Part shown: piece by piece, positions 1 through 5,627 of the stretch
Numbering within the stretch: position 1 is the stretch's first letter
How the letters are laid out: each line of letters opens with the position of its first letter
From: Lachnospiraceae bacterium
GTDB lineage: Bacteria; Bacillota; Clostridia; Lachnospirales; Lachnospiraceae
Assembly (NCBI GenBank): GCA_009774345.1
Contig: VSNR01000190.1
Coordinates: forward strand, 1-8,257
DNA: 8,257 bases
Direction of reading: 5' to 3'
Position numbers and translations under genes: made by a program
The notes under the pieces: model-generated
What the model saw: only the letters and a program-made list of their open reading frames with translations
The model's database searches: none
What the model was told of the DNA's origin: nothing

Positions 1-51
1 CATGAGCTACAGGAAGAGTCAGAAAAACACTGGGATTTTCTGGCTTCTTAG
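1..51 (+). CDS. Possible C-terminal end of a plus-strand gene entering from the left
   Basis: Reading frame 1 from the first base is open for 16 codons (HELQEESEKHWDFLAS) and ends at a TAG. The peptide is rich in Glu and Lys with Trp and Phe, as expected for the amphipathic last helix of a real protein. A hairpin followed by a T-rich run lies about 75 bases downstream in the right orientation to end this transcript. Only 16 residues are visible, so no family can be named. Sixteen open codons can also occur by chance. If real, this gene converges on the minus-strand genes of the rest of the window. Confidence 0.3.
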   Translation, partial: HELQEESEKHWDFLAS

Positions 52-92
52 TGGTACAAACTTTTAACTCACAAGTATTGGAATTTTGTTGT

Positions 93-112
93 AGAAATGT
101 TTCAGAAATGTT
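93..112. repeat. 11-base-period direct repeat AGAAATGTT
   Basis: AGAAATGTT occurs twice, at 93-101 and 104-112, with an 11-base period. Tandem sites one helical turn apart are typical of OmpR-family regulator targets. No promoter can be placed with confidence beside it, and it lies in a short A/T-rich gap, so chance is possible. Confidence 0.3.
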
Positions 113-127
113 AAAATGCAAAAACGG

Positions 128-174
128 GCTGTCGCTTTAAGAAATAAAATTTCATAGAGCGACAGCTTTATTTT
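128..174. terminator. Two-way rho-independent terminator-like hairpin
   Basis: GCTGTCGCT (128-136) pairs perfectly with AGCGACAGC (158-166). The stem can be extended inward by about three weaker pairs around an A/T-rich loop. On the plus strand it is followed by TTTATTTT (167-174). On the minus strand the stem is followed by CCCGTTTTT. It could therefore end both a plus-strand gene arriving from the left and minus-strand transcription coming through the LytTR remnant. Confidence 0.7.
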
Positions 175-212
175 GAACTTTCTTTCACTTAAATCCCAGA
201 TTCAGCGCTGGT

Positions 213-484
213 TTATTTATATTCCTTGCCATAGTAAGCAGTATCCTCTCTGTTCACAAACCCCTGATAATGTTGTTTGCCATAAGCGCCCGCCCCTTTT
301 CCAGATAGACGGTTGCTGCATCATATTTCCTGATATACTCAAAATTCACAAGAAATGATCTGTGGGTTCGGTAAAATTCAACCCCTGCTTTTTCTTCCAG
401 TTCTTTCATTTTCCCATAATATTCTATATCCGCATCCATCGTATGCAGAATCACTTTCCGGTCATATACCTCTGCAAATTTATC
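213..484 (-). pseudogene. LytTR DNA-binding domain remnant, N-truncated and frameshifted
   Basis: This is the C-terminal part of a LytTR-type DNA-binding domain, the beta-rich domain of AgrA/VirR-like regulators. From about 484 the minus frame reads KFAEVYDRKVILHT, then a run ending in EFYRTHRSFLVNFEYIRKY, which matches the family's 'F.R.H+S+LVN..YI' core. The visible frame then ends in MANNIIRGL and a stop. Adding one A in the short A-run at 276-278 restores AKQHYQGFV and continues in a new frame to a TAA at 213, ending YYGKEYK. That continuation fits the usual LytTR tail, so a one-base deletion is likely. No receiver domain or start precedes it; upstream sequence belongs to the XRE gene, read in another frame. 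The ATG at 454 is inside the domain and is unlikely to be a start. A sequencing error could mimic the frameshift but not the missing N-terminus. Confidence 0.75.
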
Positions 485-930
485 ATTGCAATTATTTGAT
501 TCTGTATATCCTCAACAACTTCTATTCTAATGCTGCCTATATTTTTTCTTGCCATTTCAAAATCTATATCGGGAAACAGTCTTTCGCAAAAACGATTTGT
601 TTCGGGAGATGCCCCCATCAATGCTGTCACAAGCAAATTCGCATCAAACTGTTCTAATACTACTTTCAGTTCCTTTTCAGAAATTTTTGAAATCTGCTCA
701 AAATCCGTTATCCGCTGTGGCTGTATCTTTGGTTCTAATATGTCATTTATCGTGATGTCATATAATTTAGAAATTTTCAATAAAACATCTAAATCAGGAA
801 CAGTTGTTCCTGTCTCCCATTTTGATACTGCCTGCCTTGATATGCCTAACTCTTTTGCCAAATCATCTTGTGTGTAGTTGTTGCTTTTGCGCAAAAACTG
901 TAAGTATTTCGATATAATAATCATATTCAT
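451..930 (-). CDS. XRE-family transcriptional regulator with FliG-like C-terminal domain
   Basis: A 159-residue protein. Residues 9-63 form a classic XRE/Cro helix-turn-helix, with YTQDDLAKELGISRQAVSKW as the two helices, followed by TVPDLDVLLKISKLYDI. This domain should bind operator DNA as a dimer. Residues about 84-152 resemble the helical repeat of the flagellar switch protein FliG: LLVTALMGASPE, then IGSIRIEVVEDIQNQIIAMI, matching FliG's 'LALKGA.PE ... LGPVR..DVE.AQ..I'. The role of this half is unknown; oligomerisation or ligand sensing is a guess. The start at 930 is chosen because AAGGAGGGTG (937-946) sits six bases upstream; an ATG at 954 lies upstream of that site and is rejected. 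The last residues (RYMTGK) are encoded by bases that read as LytTR in another frame, so the natural C-terminus may have been lost at a deletion junction. No flagellar genes are nearby. Confidence 0.8.
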   Translation of the reverse strand: MNMIIISKYLQFLRKSNNYTQDDLAKELGISRQAVSKWETGTTVPDLDVLLKISKLYDITINDILEPKIQPQRITDFEQISKISEKELKVVLEQFDANLLVTALMGASPETNRFCERLFPDIDFEMARKNIGSIRIEVVEDIQNQIIAMINLQRYMTGK

Positions 931-952
931 AAAAATCACCCTCCTTGTTGTC

Positions 953-981
953 ATTATAAGGTATGTGGCAATAAGAATAAA
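953..981 (-). promoter_or_regulatory. Candidate promoter of the XRE gene
   Basis: A perfect TATAAT (953-958 on the minus strand) lies 17 bases from a poor -35 match, TTTATT (976-981). Transcription would begin about 945, on the edge of the ribosome-binding site, leaving almost no leader, which weakens the call. Between here and 1111 I see nothing else with clear coding or structural signal. Confidence 0.25.
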
Positions 982-1111
982 GAATTTGGTAAGTGCTGAA
1001 AAGCAAATACCAGTTGCGTCTTAACTCACAACTCATAGCATTTACAAGTGACATTATCCCATCAGTCGAATTTTCAGCACATTTCCTCTCCATTTCTGCA
1101 AGGATTCTCTT

Positions 1112-1288
1112 TCACCGACTTACGATTGAACGTTTTCCCCGCCGCAGCCTGTGTGTGGATACGCTATTTTCAATCTGCTTTAACCCGTCTCCGATAATAT
1201 CAATCTGATTGGCAGTTTTTCTGACAGGTTTGTGATTCACATGGAGATTGATGCCGGTAGCTTAAACCGCAACACCCTTGTGGTATAT
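1112..1288 (-). pseudogene. Unidentified coding-like remnant with one internal stop
   Basis: The minus frame from 1288 reads IYHKGVAV, a TAA at 1262-1264, then 49 codons beginning ATGINLHVNHKPVRKTANQ and including DIIGDGLKQIENS, ending in TGA at 1112. Composition looks protein-like and the frame carries on across a single stop, which suggests a decayed gene fragment. It starts directly against the broken end of the PAPS-reductase remnant but in a different frame, so it probably came from a different gene joined by deletion. I do not recognise the family. No start codon or ribosome site was found. Confidence 0.4.
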
Positions 1289-1289
1289 T

Positions 1290-1436
1290 GTCCTTTCCGC
1301 CACTAAATGCGATATACACCTCGTCCATACCGTAATAATCGACCCATTCCCGTATACGGCGCTACGCCATCCGTATTTTTATGGAAAGTGGAAGGGTCTG
1401 CATCTGGTGCAAATCGCTCATTGTATGTTTGTTCAT
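1290..1436 (-). pseudogene. PAPS-reductase-family protein, N-terminal remnant
   Basis: The minus frame from ATG 1436 reads MNKHTMSDLHQMQTLPLSIK, then IRMA, an in-frame TAG at 1362-1364, and RRIREWVDYYG...VYIAFSGGKD. This is the N-terminus of the Firmicutes phosphoadenosine-phosphosulfate-reductase family. SGGKD is the start of the PP-loop that binds ATP or PAPS, normally continuing S-T-V-L. Here similarity stops after the Asp (1290), so over 80% of a normal-length protein is missing. A ribosome site, AAAGGAGTG, lies about ten bases before the ATG, so the original start is preserved. Members of this family, often paired with ParB-like proteins, are common cargo on mobile elements. The early stop and the truncation make it non-functional. 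Confidence 0.8.
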
Positions 1437-1558
1437 ATTTTCCTGTCACTCCTTTCTTCTGCATAGAAAAATACCACCCTGCATGATTTACAAGACGGTA
1501 TTTCCAAGATAAAAAGGTGTATGATATCACCTAAAGTTACCGCTATGAAATTTTTAGA

Positions 1559-1741
1559 TAAAAACACCAGTTTTTTCGCAAATTCAACGGACTGTTCCCT
1601 GATAAATCGTTCAACATCCTAGTTTATCTTGCATGAAAACTCGGAAAGAACCTGAATCAGAGTGTCCTCTCCGAGTCCATGACTTCCGTCACCTAAATAC
1701 TCACGAATGTTGAAAACGGTATATTTACTTGTTTCCTGCAT
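1559..1741 (-). pseudogene. GNAT acetyltransferase remnant overlapping the small gene
   Basis: An ATG at 1741 opens a minus frame reading MQETSKYTVFNIREYLGDGS, HGLGEDTLIQVLSEFSC, KIN, a TAG at 1619-1621, then DVERFIREQSVEFAKK and LVFL. I recognise this as the N-terminus of a GNAT-family N-acetyltransferase common in Firmicute mobile elements, in which NPDVERF is expected where the stop now lies. A few residues normally between FAKK and LVF seem deleted, and similarity ends at about 1559. The acetyl-CoA-binding core is absent, so no activity is possible. The start overlaps the end of the intact small gene by 17 bases, the arrangement of translationally coupled partners. From memory, such GNAT genes commonly follow this small gene, perhaps as a toxin-antitoxin-like pair; that function is inference. 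Confidence 0.75.
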
Positions 1742-1919
1742 TCGCTTTCTTCCTTTTCTCCATAAATTTCGCTATATCTTTCGGGTCTGTTAAAAAAGTT
1801 GCACTAACATTAATCGGAGGCGCCGGATTGTTGAAAGACGCTTCAATCGCATCGGCAAACATCTCCACCTGCTTCTGACCTGATATAACAAAATTCTTGG
1901 TAATGCTTGAAGTTGCCAT
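1725..1919 (-). CDS. Small conserved mobile-element protein, partner of a GNAT gene
   Basis: An intact 64-residue protein starting MATSSITKNFVISGQKQVEM. It has a predicted beta strand (SITKNFVIS), a helix (QKQVEMFADAIEASF), a proline-rich turn (NPAPP), a second strand (NVSATFL) and a basic helix (DPKDIAKFMEKRKK). It has no signal peptide or membrane segment. The start at 1919 is set by an excellent site, AAAGGAGGTG (1925-1934), five bases upstream; an ATG at 1949 lies before that site and is rejected. I recall this protein from Firmicute ICEs upstream of a GNAT acetyltransferase, and the GNAT remnant overlaps its 3' end. A role as antitoxin or partner of that enzyme fits the arrangement but is unproven. 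It remains intact, with its own promoter-like sequence, although its partner is dead. Confidence 0.8.
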   Translation of the reverse strand: MATSSITKNFVISGQKQVEMFADAIEASFNNPAPPINVSATFLTDPKDIAKFMEKRKKANAGNK

Positions 1920-1998
1920 ATAAACACCTCCTTTATCAGTATGGCTCATTTTTCACTGCTTACTCTGTTTGAGTGCAATCCGCATACCACCTACTCAT

Positions 1999-2027
1999 AT
2001 TTTACGATTTTATCGACTGTTTTGCAA
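1999..2027 (-). promoter_or_regulatory. Sigma-A-type promoter for the 64-residue gene
   Basis: On the minus strand TTGCAA (2022-2027) and TAAAAT (1999-2004) are separated by exactly 17 bases, giving 4/6 and 5/6 matches to the housekeeping consensus. Transcription would start near 1992 and leave a leader of about 70 bases before the ATG at 1919. This explains independent expression of the small gene after the transporter operon. Confidence 0.55.
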
Positions 2028-2029
2028 TC

Positions 2030-2045
2030 AAATTTATGTAAATTT
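2030..2045. repeat. A/T-rich inverted repeat next to the promoter
   Basis: AAATTTA and TAAATTT flank a two-base TG centre, giving perfect seven-base arms. It lies just upstream of the -35 box of the 64-residue gene, where an operator or UP-like element would act. The sequence is low in complexity, so chance is a real alternative. Confidence 0.3.
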
Positions 2046-2211
2046 TTATGACCGCCTCTTTTCCTTTTGTAAAAAGCTACGAGGGCAGCTGAACGGATAA
2101 GCGTGCCGTTTCCATAGAGCTTTTCCGCCGGCAGCCGTTTCCCGTCAATTCCAATGCCCAAAACGCCTTCTTCGCGTTATTGTACAGATGGGCATTGCAA
2201 CTATTCCATCT

Positions 2212-2841
2212 TCATATTTGCTGCAATTCACCTTTCTTCAAACGAAAGACTACATCTGCCTGTTTTGCGAGGTCATTTGAATGGGTTACGATGATGACGC
2301 ATTTCCCCATCTGATGGGCGCATTCTTTCAAAATATTTGTGATGCCAACTGCGGTATCCTCGTCCAGATTTCCAGTCGGCTCGTCCGCAAGGATAACGCT
2401 TGCATCAGAAGCCAATGCACGGGCGATTGCCACTCGCTGCTGCTGACCGCCAGAGAGCTTCAGCACGTTCCGTCTGCTTTCTTCCTCGGTTAGTCCCATG
2501 CGCTCTAAAACGGGCATAGGCGGCACCTTTGAGGTAAGAGCCACATTTTCTCTCGGTGTCAGATAGTCTATCAGATTGTAGCTCTGGAAGATAAATGCAA
2601 CGTGATTCTTGCGGTGTGCCGCAAATCCAGTCTTTTCAATATCCTCACCGTTGTATAAAATCTGTCCGCTCTGGGGGCTGTCCAGACCTCCAAGCAGGGA
2701 GAGCAGGGTAGTCTTTCCGCAGCCCGATGCGCCGAGGATTGCATACATTTTGCCTGCCTCTAATTCTGCATTTACATTTTTTAATACATTTCGCTTATCG
2801 TCATAGGAATAGCGGATATTACGAATTTCCATAATGCTCAT
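2212..2841 (-). CDS. ABC transporter ATP-binding protein (MacB/LolD/Vex type)
   Basis: A complete 209-residue cytoplasmic ATPase that should energise the two permeases encoded just upstream. Visible motifs: Walker A GASGCGKT (37-44), Q-loop Gln86 in FIFQSYNL, signature LSGGQ (129-133) within KLSGGQQQRVAIARAL, Walker B VILADEPTGNLDE with catalytic Glu154, and switch His187 in IVTHSN. The EPTGNLDE form and the length are typical of the MacB/LolD/BceA branch that works with FtsX-type permeases. The start at 2841 is set by AAGGAGGT (2849-2856), which overlaps the stop codon of the second permease, so translation is likely coupled. It is the last gene of a permease-permease-ATPase operon. No clear terminator was seen after it. 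All catalytic residues are present, so it is probably active. Substrate unknown. Confidence 0.95.
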   Translation of the reverse strand: MSIMEIRNIRYSYDDKRNVLKNVNAELEAGKMYAILGASGCGKTTLLSLLGGLDSPQSGQILYNGEDIEKTGFAAHRKNHVAFIFQSYNLIDYLTPRENVALTSKVPPMPVLERMGLTEEESRRNVLKLSGGQQQRVAIARALASDASVILADEPTGNLDEDTAVGITNILKECAHQMGKCVIIVTHSNDLAKQADVVFRLKKGELQQI

Positions 2842-2854
2842 TGAAAATACCTCC

Positions 2855-4246
2855 TTAACTCATCTGTGATAAAATTTTTTTAGGCTTCATCTGTATGACT
2901 GAAATGGATGCCGCTGAAACGGAAAACGCTATCAGTAACGTACCGAAAATATAGATATATAGCAAATAGTCGGGACTGACAGTTACTTGAACAGATTCCA
3001 GTGTTTCCACATTAGAAGTGTCGTATGGAATATACTGTCCTGTTATATCAAGGTACTCGGTGCCATCGTCTGGCAGTTCTATTTCGGGCAGGGGCTGTGA
3101 TTCAGACACTTGATGGAAAATCAAGTCGCTCACTCCTTGTGAAATGAGGTTGCTTGTAAAAAAGGACAATCCAAAAGCAACTATCGCTATCATCAGCACT
3201 TCTACTGTATACTGCAAAATAATTCTGCTTTTTGAAATTCCGACAGAAAGCAGGATGCCAGTTTCATGCCGACGCTGCTTTATCCACATGGAAAGAATCA
3301 GTATCAAAATACCGACACTCACTGCAACGCATCCGACAATGAGCCAGACAATCAGATTCTGCATAGCTGTCAATGGCGAAGCAACTGCTTCGTATGCGGA
3401 GTTATCCATTGTGAGGGTAAAGGAATCCCAGTTTAAATCAAGGGCTTTTATCTGGCTTGCGATTTTTTCCATTTCTCTGGGGTCATCCACATAAAAATCA
3501 ACGCCGTTATCATACTGTATCACATCCCTCTGCATGATTTCCTGCATTGCCTTATGGTCTATAATCAAGCGGTTGCGCTTATCCGTTGATGTAGTGTGGA
3601 ATGGATTGGTATCTCCCTTATACTTGTAAATGCCAACAACTTTCAGTTTCACATCAGGATAATCACCGTTGTCAAAGCAGCACTGTACGGTAATGGTATC
3701 GCCGAGCTTTAAATTGTTTTTTTCCGCAATTGCCGAACTGATTAAAACAACATGGTCATCATCTTCCTTAATATGCCGTCCTTCTACCAACTGGAACGCT
3801 TTTCGGGTAAAGAAATTAAAATATTCTGAATTTGTGACAGATGGAAGCCTGCTGTCATCGATTTCTGCACCAAAACTAATCCCAGATATGAAATCAAAGT
3901 CTTTTGCATAAACATCCCCGTCACCTATGCCGTTATATGCTTTCACCCCATCTATTGACATAATCTTTTGAATATCCCTGTCAGTAATGGGAGTTCCAAC
4001 ATATTCAACCAACATTCCACCTGCCGCCTGCTGATACCGCCAGTTTTTGTTATTGCTCTTATCTAATTCAAGGCGAATGCTCCCGCCTACGGACTGGCGC
4101 AGACTTAGGGCAGAATCGTCTGCCGCTTTATATATGGATAATCCAGTCAGAATAAAGGTGGATATTGTAACCAACACCAAAAACAGGATAAGGGTTTTTG
4201 TCTTTTTCCGCATCGTATATAAAAATGCTCTCTTTAATGTACTCAT
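2855..4246 (-). CDS. FtsX-family ABC transporter permease, second paralogue
   Basis: A 463-residue membrane protein with the four-helix FtsX/MacB layout: helix 1 at about 18-40, a large extracytoplasmic domain at about 41-296 (MacB core type, with the characteristic EGRHIKEDD), then helices at about 297-321, 347-368 and 427-451. The cytoplasmic RRHETGILLSVGIS after helix 2 is the typical FtsX coupling segment for the ATPase. The last residues, MKPKKILSQMS, almost repeat the end of the first permease (MKPKDILSKMS), so the two are paralogues and probably form a heterodimer. Unlike its partner it has an acidic, proline-containing insert of nearly 60 residues between helices 3 and 4. The start at 4246 is supported by AGGAGG (4256-4261); the gap after the first permease is 16 bases. 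Exported or extracted substrate unknown; peptides or lipophilic antimicrobials are usual for the family. Confidence 0.9.
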   Translation of the reverse strand: MSTLKRAFLYTMRKKTKTLILFLVLVTISTFILTGLSIYKAADDSALSLRQSVGGSIRLELDKSNNKNWRYQQAAGGMLVEYVGTPITDRDIQKIMSIDGVKAYNGIGDGDVYAKDFDFISGISFGAEIDDSRLPSVTNSEYFNFFTRKAFQLVEGRHIKEDDDHVVLISSAIAEKNNLKLGDTITVQCCFDNGDYPDVKLKVVGIYKYKGDTNPFHTTSTDKRNRLIIDHKAMQEIMQRDVIQYDNGVDFYVDDPREMEKIASQIKALDLNWDSFTLTMDNSAYEAVASPLTAMQNLIVWLIVGCVAVSVGILILILSMWIKQRRHETGILLSVGISKSRIILQYTVEVLMIAIVAFGLSFFTSNLISQGVSDLIFHQVSESQPLPEIELPDDGTEYLDITGQYIPYDTSNVETLESVQVTVSPDYLLYIYIFGTLLIAFSVSAASISVIQMKPKKILSQMS

Positions 4247-4262
4247 GGCTTTTATCCTCCTG

Positions 4263-5492
4263 TCAGCTCATTTTTGATAAAATATCTTTTGGTTTCATTC
4301 GGGCAACTGGCAAAGCAGCCGTAACCACTGCAAGCACGATAATAAGTGTCTCTAAAAGGAATTGCAGAGCTGTCGTTTTTAGGGAAATTGACATTGCAAT
4401 TACAGTTCCCGTATTTTTTAGGGCGGCTTCTACTTGTCCCACGATGAACCGTCCCAACATGGGTGATACAAAGAACACCAAGGCAGCAATCATAAGGATT
4501 TCACAAATAAGCTGTAGCATAATCTGGGGAGCAGATTCGCCAACGGAAAGTAATATCCCCGCTTCATGTATCCGATTCCTTATTCTCATTGCAAGCACAA
4601 GGGCTACTACGATAAAGCCAACTCCTGCAATTACAGTAATCAGTATTTCCGTAAGCCGTTCCATTGTCTGAATCTGATATGCAACTGCCTTGTATTCGGA
4701 TTCGTTTATGCGGATAAAGTAATCCTCCCATTGGATAGACGTTATCTGCTGTACCTGCTCCACAATGTGATTCAATTCCTTTGGGTCAGTCACATAGAAA
4801 GTTACATTCCCAGAATATCCGAATGGTTTTTGCCCAGACAATTTCCAGTAAATATCATGGGTTGTGAAAATGGTGTCATCATCATATTCCATCTTCCCGT
4901 CACTGGAATACAGCCCTACAATCAAGACCTTGGTTTGTTCCCCGCTGTCACCAGAAGCAGATTTCAAAATAAGCTCACTGCCAACTTGTAAATGGTTCTC
5001 TGCCGCCAGTTTATCGCTGATAAGTGCTGCGTCCCTGTCATCTTCTGTAATATGCCTGCCCTCCGCTAATTCCAGTATTCCGTTCATAAAATCCGTCTGG
5101 TAGGCAGTTTCCGTATTAGCGGAAAGACTGCCGCTTGACATTGCAGAAAGATAGTAGATTCCCTCGGCAGTGACAGAAGTGTGTTGTTCGGCATTGTAAG
5201 TCTTTATGCCCTCTACAGTTATCATCTGTTCCACTGTATTAAGGGAAATAGGGATTTTTTCAGCGGTATATCCTGCTTCGTTGTCACGAAAGTCCAGATT
5301 GTTGATGTTTCCGCTCATGGTAAAGGACGCACCTATTGTTGCCCGCAGGTTCTCCGCTGCTTTTGCCGTTCCGTCTCGGATGGAAATTCCCACCATGACC
5401 GACACGGTTATTAAAAGCAACAGCAGAAAAAGCGTCAAACTCTTTCCCTTTTTTCTAATGACATAAAGTAATGCTCGTTTGTAGACGTTCAA
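4263..5492 (-). CDS. FtsX-family ABC transporter permease, first paralogue (TTG start)
   Basis: A 409-residue permease beginning MNVYKRALLYVIRKKGKSLT (TTG read as Met). Helix 1 lies at about 19-37, an extracytoplasmic MacB-type domain at about 38-280 (motif ELAEGRHITEDD), and helices at about 281-303, 326-347 and 374-397. The segment RIHEAGILLSVGES after helix 2 is the FtsX hallmark. The start is a TTG at 5490-5492, placed by AAGGAGG (5500-5506) seven bases away and by alignment with the second permease (MSTLKRAFLYTMRKK). A longer frame to an ATG at 5615 would begin inside the preceding terminator and run through the promoter region, so it is rejected. It is the first gene of the transporter operon, downstream of a putative response-regulator site at 5560-5577. 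Confidence 0.9.
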   Translation of the reverse strand: MNVYKRALLYVIRKKGKSLTLFLLLLLITVSVMVGISIRDGTAKAAENLRATIGASFTMSGNINNLDFRDNEAGYTAEKIPISLNTVEQMITVEGIKTYNAEQHTSVTAEGIYYLSAMSSGSLSANTETAYQTDFMNGILELAEGRHITEDDRDAALISDKLAAENHLQVGSELILKSASGDSGEQTKVLIVGLYSSDGKMEYDDDTIFTTHDIYWKLSGQKPFGYSGNVTFYVTDPKELNHIVEQVQQITSIQWEDYFIRINESEYKAVAYQIQTMERLTEILITVIAGVGFIVVALVLAMRIRNRIHEAGILLSVGESAPQIMLQLICEILMIAALVFFVSPMLGRFIVGQVEAALKNTGTVIAMSISLKTTALQFLLETLIIVLAVVTAALPVARMKPKDILSKMS

Positions 5493-5559
5493 AATAGTTC
5501 CTCCTTTCGCTTGATACCCATAGATTCTATCCCTCTCATGTGATTGGGGTATCATTCTA

Positions 5560-5577
5560 ATATGAATGGCGTATGAA
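5560..5577 (-). promoter_or_regulatory. Putative response-regulator operator of the transporter operon
   Basis: The minus strand reads TTCATACGCCATTCATAT, two TTCATA half-sites with an 11-base period, the pattern bound in tandem by OmpR-family regulators. Nearly the same 18-mer stands upstream of the response-regulator gene (7739-7756), with 13 of 18 bases identical, including TTCATAC and CCAT. A TAGAAT at 5524-5529 is a possible -10, without a good -35. That would put the operator about 43-60 bases before the transcription start, suitable for activation. Binding by the neighbouring regulator is inferred. Confidence 0.55.
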
Positions 5578-5584
5578 ATTGCAG

Positions 5585-5616
5585 AAAAAAAGCTGCCTGC
5601 TTTCTGCGCAGGCAAC
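5585..5616 (-). terminator. Rho-independent terminator after the two-component operon
   Basis: On the minus strand GTTGCCTGC (5608-5616) pairs with GCAGGCAGC (5592-5600) over nine positions with one G-U pair and a seven-base loop, followed at once by seven T (5585-5591). It begins 12 bases after the kinase stop codon. It separates regulator-kinase transcription from the transporter operon, which therefore needs its own promoter in about 5493-5584. Confidence 0.9.
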
Positions 5617-5627
5617 TTTCAAGCTAT

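Larger units (their letters stand above)
1991..2176 (-). pseudogene. Orphan coding-like frame, unrecognised gene tail
   Basis: After a TAA at 2177-2179, the minus frame stays open for 61 codons to a TAG at 1991. It reads REEGVLGIGIDGKRLPAEKL, YGNGTLIRSAALVAFYKRKR and ends FDCKTVDKIVKYE. Codon choice and residue mix look like real protein, especially in the first 45 codons. There is no ATG or GTG start and no ribosome site, so I read it as the tail of a broken gene. I do not recognise the family. It lies just downstream of the ABC ATPase and may be part of the element's original gene order interrupted by the cargo. The last third is A/T-rich and overlaps the promoter of the next gene. Confidence 0.4.

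Noticed and set aside
254..454. Functional 66-residue LytTR regulator
   Set aside because: The domain extends upstream of its only ATG without a receiver, and its tail is recovered only by a one-base frame correction. It is a remnant.
863..1093. 76-residue minus-strand frame ahead of the XRE gene
   Set aside because: No ribosome site, no family resemblance, and it overlaps the XRE start and promoter region out of phase.
1303..1530. 75-residue minus-strand frame
   Set aside because: It lies out of phase over the PAPS-reductase remnant, whose motifs (QMQTLPLSIK, SGGKD) are in another frame. It is a shadow.
4263..5615. Longer first permease starting at ATG 5615
   Set aside because: It would start inside the kinase terminator and read through the promoter/operator region. 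No ribosome site precedes that ATG, while TTG 5492 has AAGGAGG and matches the paralogue's N-terminus.
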